A stretch of 61,359 nt of DNA from an uncultured Prevotellaceae bacterium (GCA_900313615.1 OMRP01000020.1:1-61359), one strand, 5' to 3'. Positions 16,153-26,329 are shown, counted from the stretch's first letter. Notes: generated from the letters alone by a model not told the origin. Program-made: numbers and translations.

Positions 16153-17220
16153 TTAAATTTTGATATAGATTTTCTTTTTAAAGAGGGGATAACCTACGAG
16201 GGCACAGATGAGGACGTTGGTGAGGGCGAAGAAGAAGGAGGTCCAATAAGTATTGGACACGACAGTATGGATACCATTATATAGCACCTCACTGACACCA
16301 AAACGACCGAAAAGGATGGCCATCACCTCGCTGAACACATAAAGGAACAATGGATTGACGCCAAAGACGAGAAAAGGCGTGGTCCATTGTTTCTTTCCTT
16401 TTATATCAATAAGGTACATAAGTAGTCCTTGCAATGATGCCGCCAGCCCACAGGTCATTAGCACGAAAGAGGGGCTCCATATACTTTTGTTGAGAGGCAG
16501 ACCATATTGCAGCAGATACCCTACAAATACCATCGTTGCCCCTGCAATCATGAAACTGAGCACCTTATTGTTCGTCTCTTTCGTTTCCATCATCAGTTTT
16601 CCACAGAAAAAGCCGATAAGCGTATGTGCTATGGCCGGGAGCGTGCCCAACAGCCCCTCCGGATCGACCGCAGTATGGTATAAATGATTCTCACCAAGGA
16701 TAGCACGGTCGATAGCCACAGCAATATTCGATGGGTCCTCAGTGTAGCCATTACCAATGAGCAAGATAACAGCATAGATAACAAGAATGCCCATGATGCA
16801 TGGCATGATGTATCGATGACTTACCAATATGGCGAAGAACGACACCACACAGTAGCAAAGCGCAATACGTTGGAGCACCGCCATGATACGGAGGTGAGAA
16901 AGTGATGCGTCGCCCCACACCGCAGAACCGAGCCAATTGATTGCCAGTCCAATGGCAAAGATGACAATCGTTCGCTTGATGATTTTCCAAACTACCTTAG
17001 ACGACATTTGGAAATTAAATTTCCGCAACGACAAATAAGTGGAGATACCCATGATGAAGAGGAAGAATGGGAACACCAAATCACAGGGAGTCATGCCATT
17101 CCATGCAGAGTGCTTGAGAGGGGCGAAGGTGTCACCCTGTCCTGCGTTGACGAGAATCATGCCAGCCACAGTAATACCACGGAGAACATCAAGTGAGATG
17201 AGGCGGGATTGCTTGGACAT
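16153..17220 (-). CDS. DUF5009 / heparan-glucosaminide acetyltransferase-like membrane protein
   Basis: The 355-residue product begins RLISLDVLRGITVAGMILVN, the signature of the YeiB/HGSNAT-like acyltransferase clan, followed by NGMTPCDLVFPFFLFIMGIS. About ten membrane helices follow, ending in a lysine-rich tail. Members transfer acetyl groups across membranes onto sugars. It is 88 bases downstream of the GH31 gene and on the same strand, so it may act on the glycans released by the glycosidases, or may be a housekeeping envelope acetyltransferase. Catalytic His is not assigned with confidence. Confidence 0.8.
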   Translation of the reverse strand: MSKQSRLISLDVLRGITVAGMILVNAGQGDTFAPLKHSAWNGMTPCDLVFPFFLFIMGISTYLSLRKFNFQMSSKVVWKIIKRTIVIFAIGLAINWLGSAVWGDASLSHLRIMAVLQRIALCYCVVSFFAILVSHRYIMPCIMGILVIYAVILLIGNGYTEDPSNIAVAIDRAILGENHLYHTAVDPEGLLGTLPAIAHTLIGFFCGKLMMETKETNNKVLSFMIAGATMVFVGYLLQYGLPLNKSIWSPSFVLMTCGLAASLQGLLMYLIDIKGKKQWTTPFLVFGVNPLFLYVFSEVMAILFGRFGVSEVLYNGIHTVVSNTYWTSFFFALTNVLICALVGYPLFKKKIYIKI

Positions 17221-17308
17221 TGATGGTAATCTATTAAAATTTAAATTTAAAAATTATAATATTATAAGATTAAAAGAAAGAGGAGAAAGACAACTGATTA
17301 TTCCAATA

Positions 17309-19621
17309 TTATTGTGAGACGATTTGGACATCGTTGTCACCTGGGCGTAAGAGGAGGCCGGTACAGGAAGGCGCATCGACTTTATAAGGAGTCCACTCCA
17401 GTTTGTCCCATTCGATGCGGTCTGTGGACTGAGCCACGGGTACATGCGGTATGAGCGAGCCATCACGAACAAGGATGACACATGGTATCTTTCCCGCTTT
17501 AATATTGCGGTAACCTCCCGCATATACCTCACCAGTCTGATAATCTATCCATTTTCCTTCGGGCAGGTATACCGTCCTTTCATTGCCCGACTCCATAAGT
17601 GGTGCAACAAGTATCTGCGAGCCATACATATACTGATCCTCACAATACCATGCTCCTTGGTCGTGTGGGAACTCCACGAACATCGCCCGCACCATCGGCA
17701 GTCCACGGTTAGAGCAGTCCTTGGCCTGTGCGTAGACATATGGCATGAGACGGTATTTCATTTCCGCGCTCTCACGGAACGCATCGGTGAACGATTCGCT
17801 GATAAGCCACGGTTCGGTAGGAGGCGCACCATGAGCCCTTGTATGCGACGATAAAAATCCAAAGGGCAGCCAACGACGGTAGATGTCTTCTGGTGATGCT
17901 GTGACGAAGCCGCCCATGTCATGGCTCCAGAACGAAAAGCCTGATAGTCCGAACGACAATCCCCCACGCAAGTCACCCATCATGCCCGTGTTATTCGTTG
18001 CCGCGTCGCCACCCCAATGCAGTGGATAGCGCTGCGACCCCGCCCATGCCGAACGAGCCCATATGACCCCTTCGCCATTGTTCGTTTGGTTGACGATTTC
18101 CCATAGAGCCTTGTTATAGCGCAACGGATATAGGTTATGTTCGTAGAACCCTGTCTTCCCCGAGGCATACAAACCGTTGAGCGGTGCAGCCTCTCCAAAG
18201 TCGCATTTAATGGCCCCTACCCCTTGCCGCAGCAGTCCTGCTATCTTCTCTTGATACCAGTTCACTGTAGCAGGGTTGGACAAATCGAGCACAGCATCCT
18301 CGTATGGCATTCCACCCATTGCGTTTTTCACGTGCAGGCCCTTTTGCACCAGTTCATTGAAATATCGGTTTTTCGGAGTGAAATACGGCAGTTGCCACAG
18401 GCACACATGAAAACCGTCACGTTTCATCTGCGACAGCATCGCCGTGGGGTTCTCAAAGCGGTCTTTAGCAAATTGGTAGTCGCATTGCCAATCCACGCCG
18501 AACCATCCTGTGTCAAAATGTATCACATCACATGGTATTTTGTGAGAACGCAGTTGCGAAGCTATTTCCAGACCCTCTTTCTGCGAGAAATAAGTGATGC
18601 GGCTCATCCACGTGCCGAATGTCCACAGCGGCAACATCGGACTTTTTCCCGTAATGTCCGTATAGGCATCAAGAATTTCCTTTGGTTCACCGAAGAAGAT
18701 AAAGAAATCCATCGTCTCATCGCCCATGAAAAGTCGGTCAGCGCCGATGTATGACGCGCCGAAATCGGCAGTCACAGGTGCGCTGGTATGCATGAACATG
18801 CCATAACCACGGTTGCTGAAGAAGAATGGTATGGGTTTGTACATACCATCTGTTTCCGGTCCCTGCGGATCAGTAACAAACAGATGCACTTTCTGTCCCA
18901 CTTTGTTGAGCGAGGTAAACGATTCACCACACCCATAGATACGTTCACCCGGCGAAAGCAAAAATACAGGGTTGATGCTTCGCGAGTTATCCGCCCCTCG
19001 TTTAATGAAACAGAAGGGAATCAGTTTCACCTGTGTGGAATCATTGTCGATGAGAGCCCTTGTCTGCGTAAGGATTTTTCCGGTTTTATCTTTGAGGATA
19101 ATACGCCAGGGATATTTCTGAATCTCCACAATCCCAAATTCACTCTCGTAACGAACCACTTTCCCATTGTCGGAAGCGCGCCATGAGTTATCCGTTGGTG
19201 GCACTTTTGCCAACATTGGGTCGGTGGAATCCTCATTTGGCGGTACAATGGGCGTGGTGAGCATGGTGATACGCACCGTGCGTGGTGATACAAAACGCAC
19301 CTGCATACGTAGATTCGGATCGTTGTCGTATGCCGCATCGGGAAAATCGAGCATCTGTAGCCTTTGAGGCCAGTACCCATTGAGGTTGAATGCCTGTCGC
19401 GGTGCCAATCGATAACGTTTCCAATTGACAAGTCCCTCTCCTGTGGCCATATTGAACGAGGCAAGGCTGTCAGCGAAAAAATACGTGTTTGACAAATCGT
19501 TGAAATCAGCCGACATGTCTTTAGGTTGAGCTTGAAGATACTGTATGCCGCCATTCGTTTGTATCTGTGCCTGTGCCGTGATGGTGAGAAAACAGGCGAA
19601 AGTGAGGATGATTTTTTTCAT
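17309..19621 (-). CDS. Glycoside hydrolase family 31, alpha-xylosidase-like
   Basis: The start is the ATG at 19621, which opens a clear signal peptide (MKKIILTFACFLTITAQAQ); an upstream TTG overlaps the stop of the GH2 gene. The 770-residue protein has the GH31 order: N-terminal beta-sandwich, then the catalytic barrel with GYGCGESF-like and FDTGWFGVDW, the nucleophile in AIKCDFGEAAP (Asp about 474), and GGDAATN as acid/base region, then C-terminal beta domains. The KxDFGE form is that of YicI-type alpha-xylosidases. It is periplasmic or exported. With the PA14-GH31 and the GH2 upstream it probably trims alpha-xylosyl units from an oligosaccharide. Confidence 0.88.
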   Translation of the reverse strand: MKKIILTFACFLTITAQAQIQTNGGIQYLQAQPKDMSADFNDLSNTYFFADSLASFNMATGEGLVNWKRYRLAPRQAFNLNGYWPQRLQMLDFPDAAYDNDPNLRMQVRFVSPRTVRITMLTTPIVPPNEDSTDPMLAKVPPTDNSWRASDNGKVVRYESEFGIVEIQKYPWRIILKDKTGKILTQTRALIDNDSTQVKLIPFCFIKRGADNSRSINPVFLLSPGERIYGCGESFTSLNKVGQKVHLFVTDPQGPETDGMYKPIPFFFSNRGYGMFMHTSAPVTADFGASYIGADRLFMGDETMDFFIFFGEPKEILDAYTDITGKSPMLPLWTFGTWMSRITYFSQKEGLEIASQLRSHKIPCDVIHFDTGWFGVDWQCDYQFAKDRFENPTAMLSQMKRDGFHVCLWQLPYFTPKNRYFNELVQKGLHVKNAMGGMPYEDAVLDLSNPATVNWYQEKIAGLLRQGVGAIKCDFGEAAPLNGLYASGKTGFYEHNLYPLRYNKALWEIVNQTNNGEGVIWARSAWAGSQRYPLHWGGDAATNNTGMMGDLRGGLSFGLSGFSFWSHDMGGFVTASPEDIYRRWLPFGFLSSHTRAHGAPPTEPWLISESFTDAFRESAEMKYRLMPYVYAQAKDCSNRGLPMVRAMFVEFPHDQGAWYCEDQYMYGSQILVAPLMESGNERTVYLPEGKWIDYQTGEVYAGGYRNIKAGKIPCVILVRDGSLIPHVPVAQSTDRIEWDKLEWTPYKVDAPSCTGLLLRPGDNDVQIVSQ

Positions 19622-19638
19622 GATGATATGAGCAATGT

Positions 19639-22122
19639 TCAACGTTCAACATTCAAGGTTATTTGTGCATCTTGTAGACCGACTGCACGTGCTTTCAGAG
19701 AGACAGAGCCGGGTTGTTTATCCGCTTTGAGGACAACGAGACATTTACCATTGAATGCATGGCGCTTGTTGTCCTGGAAACGTTCTAGAGATGTTTGCAG
19801 ACCATTGTCGACGCCCTCAATGGTTGCTGCGCCTTCTAAAGTGAAAAACACTTGGTTGTCCGCCAAGGGACACAGATTATTGTCCTCATCGAGCACCTCG
19901 ACGGTTACGAAAGCAAGGTTCCGGCCATCGGCAATAAGCGATGTCCGGTCAGGAGTTAAACGTAGGTGATGTGGCTGTCCTGCCGTGCGTATGGACTTTT
20001 CGCCCACCTTATTCCCGTCTTTGCGTGCCACCACCTTTACCTCCCCTGGTTGGTAAACCACACGCCATGCAACATGGTATTCCGTTTCCATCTCTTGGAG
20101 AGGAGCGCCAACCTTTTTGGAACGAACACCTTGGCTTTGTCCGTTGACAAACAGTTCCACTTCATCGGCCATGTTGTAATAGCACCATACATCTATGGTA
20201 TCCCCGGGCAAGTGGTTCCAGTGAGGGAAGAGATGGAGAACCTGTTTGTCTGTCCATTCACTTTGGTACATGTAATACACATCTTTCGGGAATCCAGCGA
20301 GGTCGATGATGCCAAAATAACTGCTCCGTGCCGGGTAGGCATATGGCGTAGGTTCACCGATATAGTCGAAACCTGTCCAAATGAACTGCCCCCCAACAAA
20401 ATCATTATGCTTGACCACGTCCCATGTTTCCTCGTGCGTGCTACTCCACGACGCGTGCATATTATCGTAGGCACTACATGAGAATGACGGGTCAGTATAA
20501 GGGAGCCACCACTCTTTGGGAGCCTTATAGACCGAATCGCTAGGCATCATATAAAAACCCCTTGTCTGCAATGCGGACACACTTTCAGAAAAAATAAATG
20601 GTTTGTTCGGGAAATTATTAGGCACATCTTTCACCCACTCATGATGGTAGTTGAACCCGATGATATCAATGGCACCACTTTTGAAAAGATGGTTGTTAGG
20701 GTTCGGCTCGTTGCATCCTGCCGTAATGGGTCGTGAGGAGTCATATCGTTTCACTATTTCTGCCAAGTGTTGTGTGAGCAGTGAATTGACACTCATCTCG
20801 CCCTCCTTGGCCAATGTCGAAGCATCATGGCCAGCGTTGAGGATAAGGTTCGCTTGTTCAAGCGTCAGCGTATCCGCTTCAGCGGACGACCATTGTTCAA
20901 GCACCTCGTTGCCAATGCTCCACATGAGAATTGAAGGGTGGTTTCGGTCGCGCAAAATAAGGTCAGAGAGGTCGCGTTCGTGCCACTCATCAAAGAAACG
21001 GGCATAGTCATTCTGCGTTTTCTTGCGCCGCCACATGTCGAACGACTCATCCATGACGATGAATCCCATTGTATCACACATGTTGAGCAGTTCTGGTGCC
21101 GGAGGGTTGTGTGAACATCGTATGGCATTCACGCCCATGTTGCGCAGAATAATAAGTTTTCGGTGTAAGGCATCCTCATGTATAGCCGCTCCGAGGCAAC
21201 CCAAATCATGGTGCTCACATACCCCATTGATTTTGAAGTTTTCGCCATTGAGCCAAAACCCCGTTTTGGGGTCGAAACGGAAAGAACGGAATCCCGTTGT
21301 TGTTGACACCTCGTCGACCACTGTACCCGCTTGGATGATTTGTGTCTTCACCATATAGACCTTAGGGGAAGATACGGACCACAGCAACGGCCTCTTTACT
21401 TTCATCCGCATGGAAGCCATTTTTGTTTTTGATAAATCTATACTGGCCGTTTTCTCCGCCACCTGGTTTCCATAGAGGTCGTAGACAACGTTTTTCACTT
21501 GGCATTGGGGAGCGGTAGTGGACATGTTTTCAACTGTAACATTTACCATCATGTTTCCATCGGCTTCCGTTGCGACATGCGTTCCCCAGTGCGCCACGTG
21601 AATGAGATTGGCACGCGTAAGCCATACATGTCGGTAGATGCCACATCCGCTGTACCAACGCGAGTTGGGTTGGTCGCTATTGTCTACGCGTACGGCAATG
21701 ACATTATCGCCACGCTTCAGATAACGAGTGATGTCATATTCGAACGAACTGTATCCATAGGGACGATAACCCACCTTCTGCCCGTTGACGTATACCGTTG
21801 AATTCATATAAACGCCATCAAATTCTATGAAGAACGCATCGTCGCCAATGTTGTCAATTTGCAGGTGCTTACGATACCACCCTATCCCACCAGGCAACGC
21901 TCCCCCACCAGCTCCCGAGGGGTTTGCAGGCGAGAAGTCACCTTCTATAGCCCAGTCGTGAGGCAAATCGAGTGTCCGCCATTGGTTGTCGTCGTATTCT
22001 GGGGCAGCGAAGTGAGCTGAATCAGCCAAGTTGAACTGCCAATTGAAATCGATGTTTTGGTGATCACGCGCAGAGAGAGAGAGTACGAGGAGAAAGAGGG
22101 AAAGGCAAAGGATTTTTCTCAT
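19639..22122 (-). CDS. Glycoside hydrolase family 2, beta-galactosidase-like
   Basis: The 827-residue protein has a signal peptide (MRKILCLSLFLLVLSLSA) and the GH2 domain order: sugar-binding jelly roll to about 170, Ig-like to about 285, barrel with acid/base Glu at WSIGNEVLEQW (E406) and nucleophile Glu in FIFSESVSALQ (E513), then DUF4982 and Ig-like C-terminal domains. Such enzymes cleave beta-galactosides, sometimes beta-glucuronides. The gene lies between two GH31 genes on one strand. In xyloglucan loci a GH2 beta-galactosidase removes the galactose that caps xylose, so an exo-acting partner role is likely. Confidence 0.9.
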   Translation of the reverse strand: MRKILCLSLFLLVLSLSARDHQNIDFNWQFNLADSAHFAAPEYDDNQWRTLDLPHDWAIEGDFSPANPSGAGGGALPGGIGWYRKHLQIDNIGDDAFFIEFDGVYMNSTVYVNGQKVGYRPYGYSSFEYDITRYLKRGDNVIAVRVDNSDQPNSRWYSGCGIYRHVWLTRANLIHVAHWGTHVATEADGNMMVNVTVENMSTTAPQCQVKNVVYDLYGNQVAEKTASIDLSKTKMASMRMKVKRPLLWSVSSPKVYMVKTQIIQAGTVVDEVSTTTGFRSFRFDPKTGFWLNGENFKINGVCEHHDLGCLGAAIHEDALHRKLIILRNMGVNAIRCSHNPPAPELLNMCDTMGFIVMDESFDMWRRKKTQNDYARFFDEWHERDLSDLILRDRNHPSILMWSIGNEVLEQWSSAEADTLTLEQANLILNAGHDASTLAKEGEMSVNSLLTQHLAEIVKRYDSSRPITAGCNEPNPNNHLFKSGAIDIIGFNYHHEWVKDVPNNFPNKPFIFSESVSALQTRGFYMMPSDSVYKAPKEWWLPYTDPSFSCSAYDNMHASWSSTHEETWDVVKHNDFVGGQFIWTGFDYIGEPTPYAYPARSSYFGIIDLAGFPKDVYYMYQSEWTDKQVLHLFPHWNHLPGDTIDVWCYYNMADEVELFVNGQSQGVRSKKVGAPLQEMETEYHVAWRVVYQPGEVKVVARKDGNKVGEKSIRTAGQPHHLRLTPDRTSLIADGRNLAFVTVEVLDEDNNLCPLADNQVFFTLEGAATIEGVDNGLQTSLERFQDNKRHAFNGKCLVVLKADKQPGSVSLKARAVGLQDAQITLNVER

Positions 22123-22191
22123 GGGTTTTAGTATTGATAGCAGCTATAGTATTTATAGGAACTATAGCTTTGGAAGATACTTTATAGAATT

Positions 22192-22227
22192 GATAGACGC
22201 TATAGACCAAGGCCTATAGCGTCTATC
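22192..22227. terminator. Perfect 14-bp hairpin between GH31 and GH2 genes
   Basis: GATAGACGCTATAG at 22192-22205 is exactly complementary to 22214-22227 across an 8-base loop. It belongs to a stretch (22130-22237) rich in CTATAG words. It has no T tract, so it may be an attenuating or mRNA-stabilising element between operon genes, or simply a repeat. Confidence 0.55.
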
Positions 22228-22237
22228 GAATAAATGG

Positions 22238-25171
22238 TTATAGTTTCACTCTCAATTCTTTACCACTGTAATTAACCATTTTACCTTGTGGCTGTTCCAG
22301 GTCGAGCGGTTGTACCTTTGAAGGAGATACGACAACGATGTTGAAACGACGATTCTGCAACATACCATCGAAGGAGCCTTTTCTTTCACCAAAGGTTATG
22401 GTTTTTGAAGCCTCATCATAATAGATGTCGATGGTGGAGTATTTCCCACGTTCGTAATTGTAGTTCGTACCCTCATCCTCATAGAGTTGGAAGGAAGCGT
22501 TACGCCCTTGGTAAACATAAAGGTTAATGAGTTCAGCCGGTTTCTCGTCGCACCACTCCATTTCCGGGCCAAAAGGTATGATGGAGCCTTCAGGCACAAA
22601 TACCGGAATGCGTTCAAACGGAGCATCCGCCATAATGGTCTGTCCACCGTTATAATGGCGTCCAGTATAGAAGTCATACCATCCCTTTTGTTTGGGTAGA
22701 TACACCTGTCGTGAATAAGTCTTATAATAGCCCACGGGACATGCCATGAGTGATGGTCCAAACATCCATTGGTCTTTGATGTCGTAGACATTGTCGTCGC
22801 CATTGAAGTCCATCACCAATGCCCGCATTAGCGTATAGTCACGGAAATGAGCCCATCCTGCCATGGAATAGAGGTACGGCATGAGACGGTAGCGCAGGCG
22901 GTCATACCATACGATGGTCTTGTATGTGGGGTGGTTTTCCGGAGCGATGTTCCACACCTCGCGCAATGGCCACTGGCCATGGGCACGGTAGAGCGGGATG
23001 AAGCAGCCGAACTGGTTCCAACGGGCTTGTAATTCACGCCACTCCTTGAGGTCATCGTTTTCCTCGCCCGTACTGTCGAAGAGTTGTTGAGCCGCCACAT
23101 ACCTGTTTTCAACACAGAATCCACCTTGGTCCATTCCCCAGAACGGCAATCCCGCCATTGAATAGTTCATGCCCGCCGTCATCTGTGCGCGCATATCCTC
23201 CCATCGTGTACCGATGTCGCCACTCCATGTTGCCGTACTATAACGTTGTTCACCGGCAAAGCCACTACGAGTGAGCAAGAACACACGTTGGTTTGGATTG
23301 GTAGCCCTTTGACCATTGTAAATGGCATCCGCATTGACGACGGAGTAGGCATTGAAATATTCAGTCGATGACCCGAGCACCGTAGGACCACTAAGCGCCT
23401 TGCGGTACCACATCGGCGTGCAGTCGCGCACATTTGGCTCCGAGGCATCCATCCACCACGCGTCAATACCGTACTTATATTTCGTATAGAGGTTTTCGTT
23501 CATCTGCCGCCAGAACATCTGTCGTGCACCAGCGCTGTACGCATCGTAGAAAGAACCACGATATCCCAGCCAGTCGTGAATGTCATCCTTAATAGCCTGG
23601 TGGTATATCCAACCGTTAGCATCCAGTTCCTTGTAGTTATCCACTGTATCATAGAATTTGGGCCATACAGAAATCATGAACCGTCCGTGCATGGCATGCA
23701 CACTGTCGAGCATTGCCTGTGGGTTGGGATAGCGCGAGGCCTCGAAGGTATGGTCACCCCATGAATCCAGTTTCCAATAGTTCCAATCCTGCACGATATT
23801 GTCGACAGGAATATGACGACGGCGGAACTCGGCCAGTGTCTCTTCAATCTCGAGCGAAGACTTGTAACGTTCACGGCTCTGCCAGAATCCGAGCACCCAT
23901 TTGGGATAGACGGATGCTTTGCCTGTAAGTGCACGGTAACCCGCTATCACCTCGTCAAGATTGTTTCCCGCGATGAAATAATAATCCATATCGCGCGCCA
24001 TCTCATTCCAGATGCTCAGTTGTCCCTGTTCTTTTTCCGTAGCAGGCGTAGCAGCCCTCAGTCCGCAGTAACTCACGCCACCATCAGGCAGCCATTCAAT
24101 GCGCAGTGGTACACGTTTTCCCTGCTGCATCTGAAAAGTGAATTTCCACGCATTGGGGTTCCATGCTGTTCGCCACCTCTCAGGCACCACCTCTTTTCCA
24201 TCGAGGAACACCTTCATGTAACCTGCATAATAAAGAATGAAGTGGTAATTGTTCGTCACTGGAGCCTCCAGGAATCCCTCGTATACAACTTTCGCGCCTT
24301 CGAGGTTGAAGCCCTTTGGCAAAGCGTCTACGCCCAAATCCCTTGCGTGCCATTCGTTACATTCTGGTATGGCGTGTTCGTAATAGATACTATCTTCGGC
24401 CTGAACTATAGTCTGTCCATTCTTATCCGTATATGTTCCCGTAAGAGAGCCTTTTTTGCCCTGCTTGTCATAGAGTGTGAATGCCTTATGAAGTTGTTCA
24501 TAAGGATTGGGGTTCCCCCATCGGCAGTAGCTATAACTATCCCACAGGATGCCATAACAACGGTTAGATATAACGAACGGAACGCTCACCTTCGTATTGT
24601 ATTGGAACAGGTCTTCATTTTTCCCTTTCATGTTCAGTTCTTCCGCCTGATGCTGCCCGAGGCCATAGAACGCTTCATTGTCAGGGCTATCGAAAAGAGC
24701 GTGCCAAGTCCACCCGTTGCGTTGTTCTTCAGTGAGAGTCCCCACTCCAATTTCCCGTTCAGGCACTATAAATCGTGTGAAAGTTTTTCCACCTTGGTCC
24801 TGTTCATTGAGGATGATTTCACCTTTTGAATTGGTGAACTGCACATGGCCAGTGTTTACATCAACCAAGGCGTGGATATTATTCGTTTTCACATCAACAG
24901 TGTTTCCTGTCTGAGAAATTTGAAACACCGCGAATGTAGATTGCGGCACGATGATGAGACTTTGTTTCTCAGGCACTGAACTTTCCGGCGTGGCCTGCAC
25001 CCGGATGATATTGTCATTGATAATTTGCAGACGTACCACTTTCGGCCCGTTGGCAGCGCCATTTTTAACAGGAATGGTGACGAAATTTCCGTTTACGGTG
25101 TAATCAGCAGCGTATGACCATGAAGCACTGGCCAAAAACACCGCTGCGAGAATAGTTTTTAGGTAATTCAT
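22238..25171 (-). CDS. Glycoside hydrolase family 31 with PA14 insert (xyloglucan alpha-xylosidase type)
   Basis: The 977-residue protein starts with a signal peptide (MNYLKTILAAVFLASASWSYAA). An N-terminal beta-sandwich is interrupted at about 230-385 by a PA14 domain (GFLEAPVTNNYHFILYYAG, VFLDGKEV). The barrel follows with GFWQSRERY, the nucleophile in AWWMDASEPN (Asp575) and WSGDIGTRWEDM as acid/base region (about 675), then two beta domains. This architecture is that of the alpha-xylosidases of xyloglucan utilisation loci that remove terminal xylose from the non-reducing end. It is the first gene of the GH operon, with a -7 element at 25215-25208. No SusC/SusD genes accompany it here. Confidence 0.9.
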   Translation of the reverse strand: MNYLKTILAAVFLASASWSYAADYTVNGNFVTIPVKNGAANGPKVVRLQIINDNIIRVQATPESSVPEKQSLIIVPQSTFAVFQISQTGNTVDVKTNNIHALVDVNTGHVQFTNSKGEIILNEQDQGGKTFTRFIVPEREIGVGTLTEEQRNGWTWHALFDSPDNEAFYGLGQHQAEELNMKGKNEDLFQYNTKVSVPFVISNRCYGILWDSYSYCRWGNPNPYEQLHKAFTLYDKQGKKGSLTGTYTDKNGQTIVQAEDSIYYEHAIPECNEWHARDLGVDALPKGFNLEGAKVVYEGFLEAPVTNNYHFILYYAGYMKVFLDGKEVVPERWRTAWNPNAWKFTFQMQQGKRVPLRIEWLPDGGVSYCGLRAATPATEKEQGQLSIWNEMARDMDYYFIAGNNLDEVIAGYRALTGKASVYPKWVLGFWQSRERYKSSLEIEETLAEFRRRHIPVDNIVQDWNYWKLDSWGDHTFEASRYPNPQAMLDSVHAMHGRFMISVWPKFYDTVDNYKELDANGWIYHQAIKDDIHDWLGYRGSFYDAYSAGARQMFWRQMNENLYTKYKYGIDAWWMDASEPNVRDCTPMWYRKALSGPTVLGSSTEYFNAYSVVNADAIYNGQRATNPNQRVFLLTRSGFAGEQRYSTATWSGDIGTRWEDMRAQMTAGMNYSMAGLPFWGMDQGGFCVENRYVAAQQLFDSTGEENDDLKEWRELQARWNQFGCFIPLYRAHGQWPLREVWNIAPENHPTYKTIVWYDRLRYRLMPYLYSMAGWAHFRDYTLMRALVMDFNGDDNVYDIKDQWMFGPSLMACPVGYYKTYSRQVYLPKQKGWYDFYTGRHYNGGQTIMADAPFERIPVFVPEGSIIPFGPEMEWCDEKPAELINLYVYQGRNASFQLYEDEGTNYNYERGKYSTIDIYYDEASKTITFGERKGSFDGMLQNRRFNIVVVSPSKVQPLDLEQPQGKMVNYSGKELRVKL

Positions 25172-25207
25172 ATTTTCAGTTTATAGTTATTTATTAGTAA
25201 ATTGATG

Positions 25208-25215
25208 CAAAGATA
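25208..25215 (-). promoter_or_regulatory. -7 element for the glycosidase operon
   Basis: TATCTTTG followed by CA on the minus strand, 37 bases before the GH31 start codon. Confidence 0.6.
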
Positions 25216-25289
25216 CTGTTTTTTTACGTAGAAAGTTATCCGCAAAGGTCAAAATCTTTGAAAAAGGCGTGTTTTTTTTGAAAAAGCCG

Positions 25290-25297
25290 TAATTTTG
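25290..25297 (+). promoter_or_regulatory. -7 element for the BASS transporter
   Basis: TAATTTTG followed by CAG, 39 bases before the ATG at 25336; no well-spaced TTTG was found upstream. Confidence 0.5.
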
Positions 25298-25335
25298 CAG
25301 GCCAAAAGAAAAAACGTGATTTAACTATTGTCTGT

Positions 25336-26259
25336 ATGAAAAAAATCTGTCATTACATATCCGAATATTTGGGTGTTCTGGTATTGTTGGCCGCTGTGTT
25401 GGCGTTAGTTTTCCCCGAAGTGACAAGGCAAGTGTCTCCGAAGGTCATCAATTACTTATTGGGGTTGGTGATGTTTGGTATGGGCCTGACGTTGAACCTT
25501 CATGATTTCAAGGTAGTGTTCAGTCGTCCAAAAGATGTCATCTGCGGCTGTCTCGCCCAATTTACCGTCATGCCTTTATTGGCCTGGTTATTGGCACGTC
25601 TGTTTTCTCTTGACGATGCCTTGGCACTGGGAGTGGCATTGGTTGGTTGTTGTCCTGGTGGGACCGCTTCGAATGTCATCACCTATCTCTCAAAGGGCGA
25701 TTTAGCCCTGTCTGTAGGTATGACAAGCGTATCCACGCTATTGGCACCATTGCTCACCCCCCTATTGACGTGGCTTTTGGCGGGCCATCGAGTAAACGTT
25801 GATGTGATGAGTATGTTTCTGAGCATTCTATGGGTTGTCATCCTGCCCATCGTCATTGGTTTCCTCGTGAAACATTTCTTACCGAAATTTACCCATGAGG
25901 CCGTTGATTATCTTCCCGCCTTCTCTTCCCTGGCCATCGCTGCGATAGTCGCCATCGTTATTGGCGCCAATGCCGAGAAGCTGTTGGTTGGCGGTCTGAC
26001 AATAGTCGTGGTGGTGATGCTGCACAACCTATGTGGTTTGTCTATAGGTTATGCCATTGGGCGCCTATTGAGACTTTCCCGTCCTAAGCGCAAAGCCATC
26101 TCCATCGAGGTGGGTATGCAGAATTCTGGTTTGGCCAGTAGCTTGGCCACCCTTCATTTCGCCGCTTATCCCATGGCCACTATTCCCGGTGCGATATTCA
26201 GTGTTTGGCACAATATTTCCGGTGCCATCGTAGCTCGTGTTTATTCGCGTAAACTGTAA
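25336..26259 (+). CDS. Bile acid:sodium symporter family (BASS) transporter
   Basis: The 307-residue inner-membrane protein has about nine to ten hydrophobic segments and the BASS hallmarks GLVMFGMGLTLNLHDF, VGCCPGGTASNVITYLSKGDLALSV (the crossed-helix Na+-site region) and EVGMQNSGLASSLA. Relatives in bacteria carry bile acids, pantoate or 2-keto acids; the sequence does not decide which. It is preceded by its own -7 element and separated from the polyene cluster by 137 bases including a second promoter, so it is probably an independent gene. Confidence 0.88.
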   Translation: MKKICHYISEYLGVLVLLAAVLALVFPEVTRQVSPKVINYLLGLVMFGMGLTLNLHDFKVVFSRPKDVICGCLAQFTVMPLLAWLLARLFSLDDALALGVALVGCCPGGTASNVITYLSKGDLALSVGMTSVSTLLAPLLTPLLTWLLAGHRVNVDVMSMFLSILWVVILPIVIGFLVKHFLPKFTHEAVDYLPAFSSLAIAAIVAIVIGANAEKLLVGGLTIVVVVMLHNLCGLSIGYAIGRLLRLSRPKRKAISIEVGMQNSGLASSLATLHFAAYPMATIPGAIFSVWHNISGAIVARVYSRKL

Positions 26260-26329
26260 AAAAGGCCAAAAAGAGTATTAGAAATCTAAAGATTTCGGTT
26301 AAGGATGGGGATAATTGGGAAAAAAAGTG

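Noticed and set aside
18137-18754. 205-codon plus-strand frame inside the GH31 gene
   Set aside because: Shadow of the coding strand; low-complexity His/Arg-rich product.
23813-24829. 338-codon plus-strand frame inside the PA14-GH31 gene
   Set aside because: Antisense to a gene with intact domains and catalytic residues; product has no recognisable pattern.
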